The notes beneath the pieces were generated by a model that saw nothing but the letters and a program-made list of their open reading frames with translations, ran no database searches and was not told the origin of the DNA. Source: Bugula neritina (taxonomy: Eukaryota > Bryozoa > Gymnolaemata > Cheilostomatida > Bugulidae). Taken from it: DNA of 64,000 nt. This document shows, piece by piece, positions 59,901 through 64,000 of the stretch. How positions within the stretch are numbered: position 1 is the stretch's first letter; each line of letters begins with the position of its first letter. Where the stretch lies: positions 13,605,633 through 13,669,632 of the forward strand of contig OZ037769.1 in the NCBI GenBank assembly GCA_964035545.1, read 5' to 3'. A program made the position numbers and the translations under genes.

Positions 59901-61694
59901 GGAAGGTTCGGCTCTGGTCGTCCAGTTCTTTCCTCTTGACCAGGTGATCCGTGAAGTCCATGTACGCCTCGTCTAGACTAAGTGGTGTCATGTTGGGGTC
60001 GTACTGAGAAAGCACCGAGCGGATAACCCTAGAGACAGCGGAATACTTGGCCATGTCTGTCGGAACTATGACCAAGTCAGCGCACAGCTTGCGGGCAATA
60101 AATCCTGGCATGGCCGCCCTTACTCCGTATCGTCTGGCTATGTAATTGGAGGTAGACTACAAGAGAAGTTGTGACCACAGGCTAAAATACCTAGATATAG
60201 CTTGTCTGTATAGTACACAACAGCTGTGACATAATGATTCATTGAAGACTTGAAGCAAATGCTTTTCTTTGAATAAAGTTTGATTTTGGATCAAGTTACT
60301 AAAATAAGTTGCAAATGTTCACATACGGTGAAAAGGTGGAAAATACTACTAAATCTTTGGAATAATGGTATCTCACTCACACATGTTTATAGTCACTATA
60401 CATGTGAAAGCCCCTGGTGGAAAGGGTATTTTGTTAAATCAGGCTAAAGACTTATTCAGATGTGGCACATGAGCAATTATGACTGGATGCTCTCCCTAAC
60501 ATCACCAATGGCCTTTACTGGGAATCGAACCCATGACTTCGTGTTTACTAAGCCATTGCTCTAACCCCTAGACCACGGTTGCCCCCTTCTATAATACTTG
60601 TATATTATCTATAATTTAGCCCAGCTTACAGAACTTGCTACTGTTGGGTTCAATACTCACCAACATGTCTTCTCCACCGACAGCCATTGGGATATTAGCC
60701 AATGAGGGATTGTCTCTCATCTCCACAGCAGCGTAGAACGCGTCCATATCCATGTGCACAATGGTGCGGGTGAAATCATATTGCTGATAGAGTGAAGAAA
60801 GGAGCGCGTTAGCCTACAAAATTGAGAACTCAAATGTCATGTCATATAAAACGCATGCCAAGTCAAAAACTACTAGGTCCAAGAAGCATAATACTACAGT
60901 TATTGTGTATATGGCTAATGAATATCATAAGGCAGATTTAGAGACCAATAGACTGCCTGCTACCAAATAGCCTACAAGGAAAACTGCTGTCACATTGGGT
61001 ATGAAAACCTTAGACATCTGAAAAATACCTATACTTATATTGTAACATTTTAAAGGCAAAAGATATGAAGACCTCTGGATGATTGATGATTACTTGTAAG
61101 GGTGAGCTCGTAGCTGGGAGGTTAGAAAACCAACCTTGTTCATGCAAGCTTCAAGGTGAGCTTCTGAAACAGCTGCCAATTCTTCCTTCAGAGCCGTGAC
61201 TTTCTTCAAGATCTCCTTGTCTTTCTTCAACTCATTCTCATAAAACTTGGAGCCTGTCGGTAGTCACAACACACTACGTGACTTGTGACTCAAACCCAAT
61301 GTGCCAGAACACAATGTACAGCTTATAACTCAACTGTAATGCGTCACAGTAATAGCAGCCTTGTAGATTTCTGTAAACTGCACACTAGAAAAAAATACTT
61401 TACTGCAAATAGAACTGCGCACAACTATGAGTACATACCCTTACTAGCTTCTAAGATAATTTTGTTTATTTTGTCTTTATCTAAGCCCTTCATTCCAGCT
61501 TTGTTGTCATTCAAACCAATGCGAGCAGCCATGGCCTTTGTATTTCCACCAGATAAAGTTTGCCCTTCTGGAGTTGAGGTTTGAGCTTCCATAGTTGAGG
61601 TTTGATCTTCCATAGTTGAGGTTTGACCTTCCATAGTTGAGGTTTGACCTTCTGGAGCTGAGGTTTGACCTTCAGCAGTTGAAGCAGCTGCCAT
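53944..61694 (-). CDS. POLK: DNA polymerase kappa, eleven exons, 854 residues
   Basis: Exons: 61439-61694, 61135-61253, 60661-60813, 59817-60156, 58349-58496, 57632-57893, 57000-57166, 56164-56199, 55539-55638, 55149-55320 and 53944-54755. They total 2565 bases in frame. Y-family translesion polymerase: N-clasp ([20 protein letters not shown]), catalytic [12 protein letters not shown] (Asp147), SLDEAY (Asp238/Glu239), the [10 protein letters not shown] fingers, thumb [34 protein letters not shown] helix-hairpin-helix, and little finger [30 protein letters not shown]. An acidic insert with MCRC and CPRC pairs lies between palm segments. The single-exon tail has a RISFLDKIE motif resembling the REV1-interacting region, basic stretches ([15 protein letters not shown]), a PIP-like QPLIEMFN (818-825) and a terminal EIITIDSD. 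No UBZ zinc fingers were found. Confidence 0.95.
55790..56105. repeat. A/T-rich TATAATATA low-complexity tract
   Basis: Imperfect repeats of AGTATATAATATAATATAATGTAT in the POLK intron between exons 8 and 9. The minus-strand Tyr/Ile-rich ORF across it is an artefact. Confidence 0.85.
56420..56975. repeat. Degenerate TCTATA-type minisatellite
   Basis: Hundreds of bases of imperfect TCTATA[C/G/T]TCTA and CTACAGTCTATA units in the POLK intron between exons 7 and 8. No coding potential. Confidence 0.85.
58663..58978. repeat. 16-bp minisatellite, about 19 copies
   Basis: Tandem units of CACATATAATAACTTA with small changes (CACATACAATAACTTA, CAAATATAATAACTTA) in the POLK intron between exons 4 and 5. 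The central copies are nearly identical. Confidence 0.92.
59132..59512. mobile_element. MITE-like element with long inverted termini
   Basis: The left end TAAAGGCCTGGC...TCGTGAGAATCACA matches the reverse complement of the right end TGTGATTCTCACGACCGTGAGGCCAGGCCTTTA with a few differences. The interior is non-coding and CpG-rich. The target duplication is unclear: ACATGTAT at the left versus ACATTAAT at the right would be an imperfect hAT-like 8-mer. Located in a POLK intron. Confidence 0.7.
60376..60587 (-). mobile_element. tRNA-derived SINE copy
   Basis: Minus-strand member of the family at 31531, somewhat more diverged (GGGGGCAACCGTGGTCTAGG start on the minus strand). It retains the B box GGGTTCGATTCC. 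Lies in the POLK intron between exons 3 and 4. Confidence 0.85.
61557..61673 (-). repeat. POLK: In-frame 21-bp tandem repeat in POLK exon 1
   Basis: Five full heptads of the type EGQTSTM plus a partial sixth occupy residues 8-46, encoded by near-identical 21-base units. They form a Thr/Ser-rich N-terminal extension before the conserved N-clasp. Confidence 0.9.
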
Positions 61695-62529
61695 CTTGCT
61701 TCAAGTTAAGTTCTGTCAGTAAAAAAACATAAGATGATTTATTTTTAGTGACTGTAAGATCGTAACAATATTCTTCCATTACTAGTACATTGCTAGTTCT
61801 TGAACTCACCAGATTTTTAACAGATGAAATAAAACGCTCAACCATACACCCGTATTAAGTTAAAACAAGCTGTAAACTGTAAAAAAAATAAATTTTACGC
61901 ATGACAAAAAGCTAAATCAAGAACATTATGTAGCTTCACACGCGCACGCACGCACGCACGCTTACACACACACACACACCATATTCATTTTAATGGATGC
62001 ATGTTGCAATTGATGCAATTCACAAGATAACTTTCAATCTTCCTAAATTCATAGCCCATCATAGTTGGACACCTTCATCTCATATTACAGTTTTAGTATA
62101 ACTAGTAGTTGCACTGTAGAAGTAGAAATGACTAACATATTCAACTTCATAGTGAGTGGTGCCTACAACTAATACTAAAGTACTATTACTACTAGTAATA
62201 GACGGAGTGAAACTGTACTGATAAACGATATTATTAGTCAATCACTCAAAGTCGAACTCAAAGAGCTATAGTAATAATAATAGTGATTACTAATAGTGAT
62301 ATCTATGGTAACAGTGTCATTGCGATTGGTCAGTGTCACTATGAATATAATTATCAATTATCACTATGAGTTTATCCATATGATTAACTAGTATTGTAAT
62401 ACAACCAGTAAATTTAAATTATTACTACTACTAGTATTACTACTACTGTATTAGTTTTAAATTAAGCTTTAGTATTAGCATTAAATTTAACAATAATTAT
62501 TATAATTAATTAAAGTAACCCACATATCA
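61695..62529. other. POLK upstream region
   Basis: It should contain the POLK promoter, though none is obvious. It holds a short compound GCAC/CA microsatellite at 61938-61979, and degenerate ACTA/TAGT low complexity from about 62095 to 62510. Confidence 0.5.
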
Positions 62530-63140
62530 CATTACAAACTTGGTACCACATGCCATTCGTGGGCAGAAAGCACTAAATATCTTGGGGTAACCATTCAGTC
62601 AGACTTAAGATTCGATCGGCATATATATAATAAGTGCACCAAGTCCCAGAAAGTCCTTGGAGGGATCAAGCACTTGATGTATGATGCCCCAAAAGACGCT
62701 AAGCTACTGGCTTATGCAAGTCTATGTAGGCCTATACTTGATTATGCAGATGTGGTTTGGGATTCTGCGGCTAGAAGCAAGGTGCATGATATAGATTTGG
62801 TCCAAAACAGCACCATGCGGTTCATAAGCATTATGAAGGGGCACACTGACAGTGTATTTGAGGCACGGAATGAGTTAGGACTCCGGTAGCTGGAAGACAG
62901 AAGAAAAAAATCATTGAGTGATTGACTGTGTTTACTGACCCGAATTCTTCAAAATGAGGATCAACACCGATCTCTATCCAGAGCCTATGACGAGATTATT
63001 GATGACAGGGAGCTTGTAACTGTAACCACCCGAGCGGCTGTCGGAGGAGAACTTATCTCGATATCAGCTAGGAAAAGCAGGTTCCACACTAGTTTTCTGC
63101 CACGAACAATTCGTGAGATACGAGGAGAATGTAATTACTA
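62530..63140 (+). mobile_element. LINE reverse-transcriptase C-terminal fragment
   Basis: Reads as KYLGVTIQSDLRFDRHI, then LLAYASLCRPILDYADVVWD, VQNSTMRFI and, after a stop, SLSRAYDEIIDDRELV and FHTSFLPRTIREI. This is the usual thumb/C-terminal region of CR1/Jockey-type LINE reverse transcriptases. The stop near 62887 and small frameshifts show decay. It is distinct from the LINE at 10190, which is of another type. Confidence 0.85.
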
Positions 63141-63269
63141 ATTACAAAACAGCAAATGCTGTAACAAGTGCTAACCCTAGTCTAATATAAGTTGTCACTA
63201 GAGGCTTCCCTATACACTTTCCAGTTGCTGCGGAAGTCCTACCTCAACTGAGGTAATAAATTGAGGTAA

Positions 63270-63830
63270 TAATAAGATTCAGATTTAGTATAAATATAAC
63301 TAATACTCAGTATTAGTAATACTATTAGTAATATTAATAGCATTACTAAACTTATACTACTTCCCATTTCTAACTCGCTACTTCTACTTATAGTTCTACT
63401 TATACTTAATCTTATAGTATTAGTTATAGTCTATAACAGTATAACTATAAGCATAAGTATAATTATAAGTATTAGTATTAGGATATTAAATTTAAAGATT
63501 GTAAAGACTAAGAATAAGAGTAAACTCTTATAGCTATAAGCTACAAGTTAAAGTTATACTAGTTTACTAACGTAACACTAATACTAAGAGTAAGTCTAAT
63601 AGTAATACTAATACTAATACTGGGTAATACTAATAGCAATAGTTATAGGTTATATTTATAAGTTATAGGCCTACTCATACTGATGCTGTAACTGTATTAC
63701 TTATAGTTATACTATTATAGTATTACTAATACTATTATAATAATAATTAGTATTACCATTACTGATACAATTAGTTATAGTATTAGTATTAGTATACCAA
63801 TATAAAATTGACTATCAAATTCAATTAGAA
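63270..63830. repeat. Degenerate ACTA/TAGT low-complexity DNA
   Basis: Continuous imperfect ATTAGTATTAGT / ACTATAACTAT units of both orientations. Similar DNA lies on the other side of the LINE fragment (62095-62510), so the LINE probably inserted into, or is embedded in, this type of repeat. Confidence 0.7.
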
Positions 63831-63837
63831 TTTGAAT

Positions 63838-63928
63838 ATTAATTTTAAACAGTAACACTAACACCATTGCCATTGGCATTATCATAATGCCAATGGCAAG
63901 GGTGTTAGTGTTACTGTTTAAAATTAAT
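63838..63928. repeat. Near-perfect 91-bp palindrome
   Basis: Arms 63838-63882 and 63884-63928 are reverse complements with one mismatch pair (63866/63900) and a single central base at 63883, so essentially no loop. Confidence 0.92.
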
Positions 63929-63993
63929 GATAATCATAATGATTATCATTATGATTATCATAATGATTATCATTATGATAACCTGATTACGAA
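63925..63993. repeat. Self-complementary ATGATTATCAT repeats
   Basis: Tandem AATGATTATCATTATGATTATCAT units, each of which is close to its own reverse complement. They follow directly on the 91-bp palindrome and run almost to the window end. Confidence 0.88.
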
Positions 63994-64000
63994 TATGATA

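Overview
This is invertebrate animal nuclear DNA. It is AT-rich, its genes are split by short introns with GT...AG ends, and it carries tRNA-derived SINEs, non-LTR and LTR retrotransposon remnants, MITEs, long GT and AT microsatellites and a large intronic satellite. The gene content (CLCA, PLBD2, FAM221A, POLK and a BTB/POZ protein) fits a lophotrochozoan such as a mollusc, annelid or brachiopod. No species-diagnostic sequence was recognised, so that placement is an inference.

Layout, left to right. (1) 1-1430: two intronless paralogous ORFs of 172 and 170 codons, joined by a stop/start overlap and followed by a perfect 44-bp-arm palindrome. They look unlike the host genes and may come from a virus or a virus-like transposon. 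(2) 1431-6134: gene-poor DNA with local duplications, a possible 43-residue two-exon gene on + and a ~156-bp tandem repeat. (3) 6135-12000, minus: a four-exon BTB/POZ gene whose introns hold a decayed Ty3/Gypsy gag-protease fragment, a LINE reverse-transcriptase fragment and a decayed copy of its second exon. (4) 14333-30475, minus: a 21-exon CLCA gene whose exon lengths sum to a complete 989-residue frame. Two of its three expected zinc ligands are replaced. (5) 30476-32536: intergenic, with a young SINE flanked by 16-bp target duplications. (6) 32537-38156, minus: FAM221A, eight exons, 345 residues. (7) 39352-53448, plus: PLBD2, twelve exons, 578 residues, arranged head-to-head with FAM221A. 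Its seventh intron carries a ~7.2-kb higher-order tandem repeat. (8) 53944-61694, minus: DNA polymerase kappa, eleven exons, 854 residues, tail-to-tail with PLBD2. Its tail lacks recognisable UBZ fingers but has a PIP-box-like motif and a terminal SUMO-interaction-like motif. (9) 61695-64000: intergenic, with a LINE fragment, degenerate ACTA/TAGT DNA and a second near-perfect palindrome.

The five host genes are not an operon and share no obvious pathway: lysosomal hydrolase (PLBD2), secreted/membrane CLCA, translesion polymerase (POLK), the poorly characterised FAM221A, and a BTB adaptor-type protein. All exon models were built by hand from splice signals, reading-frame continuity and remembered family similarity. 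For each of the five genes the exon lengths add to a multiple of three with a single terminal stop, which is the main internal check.
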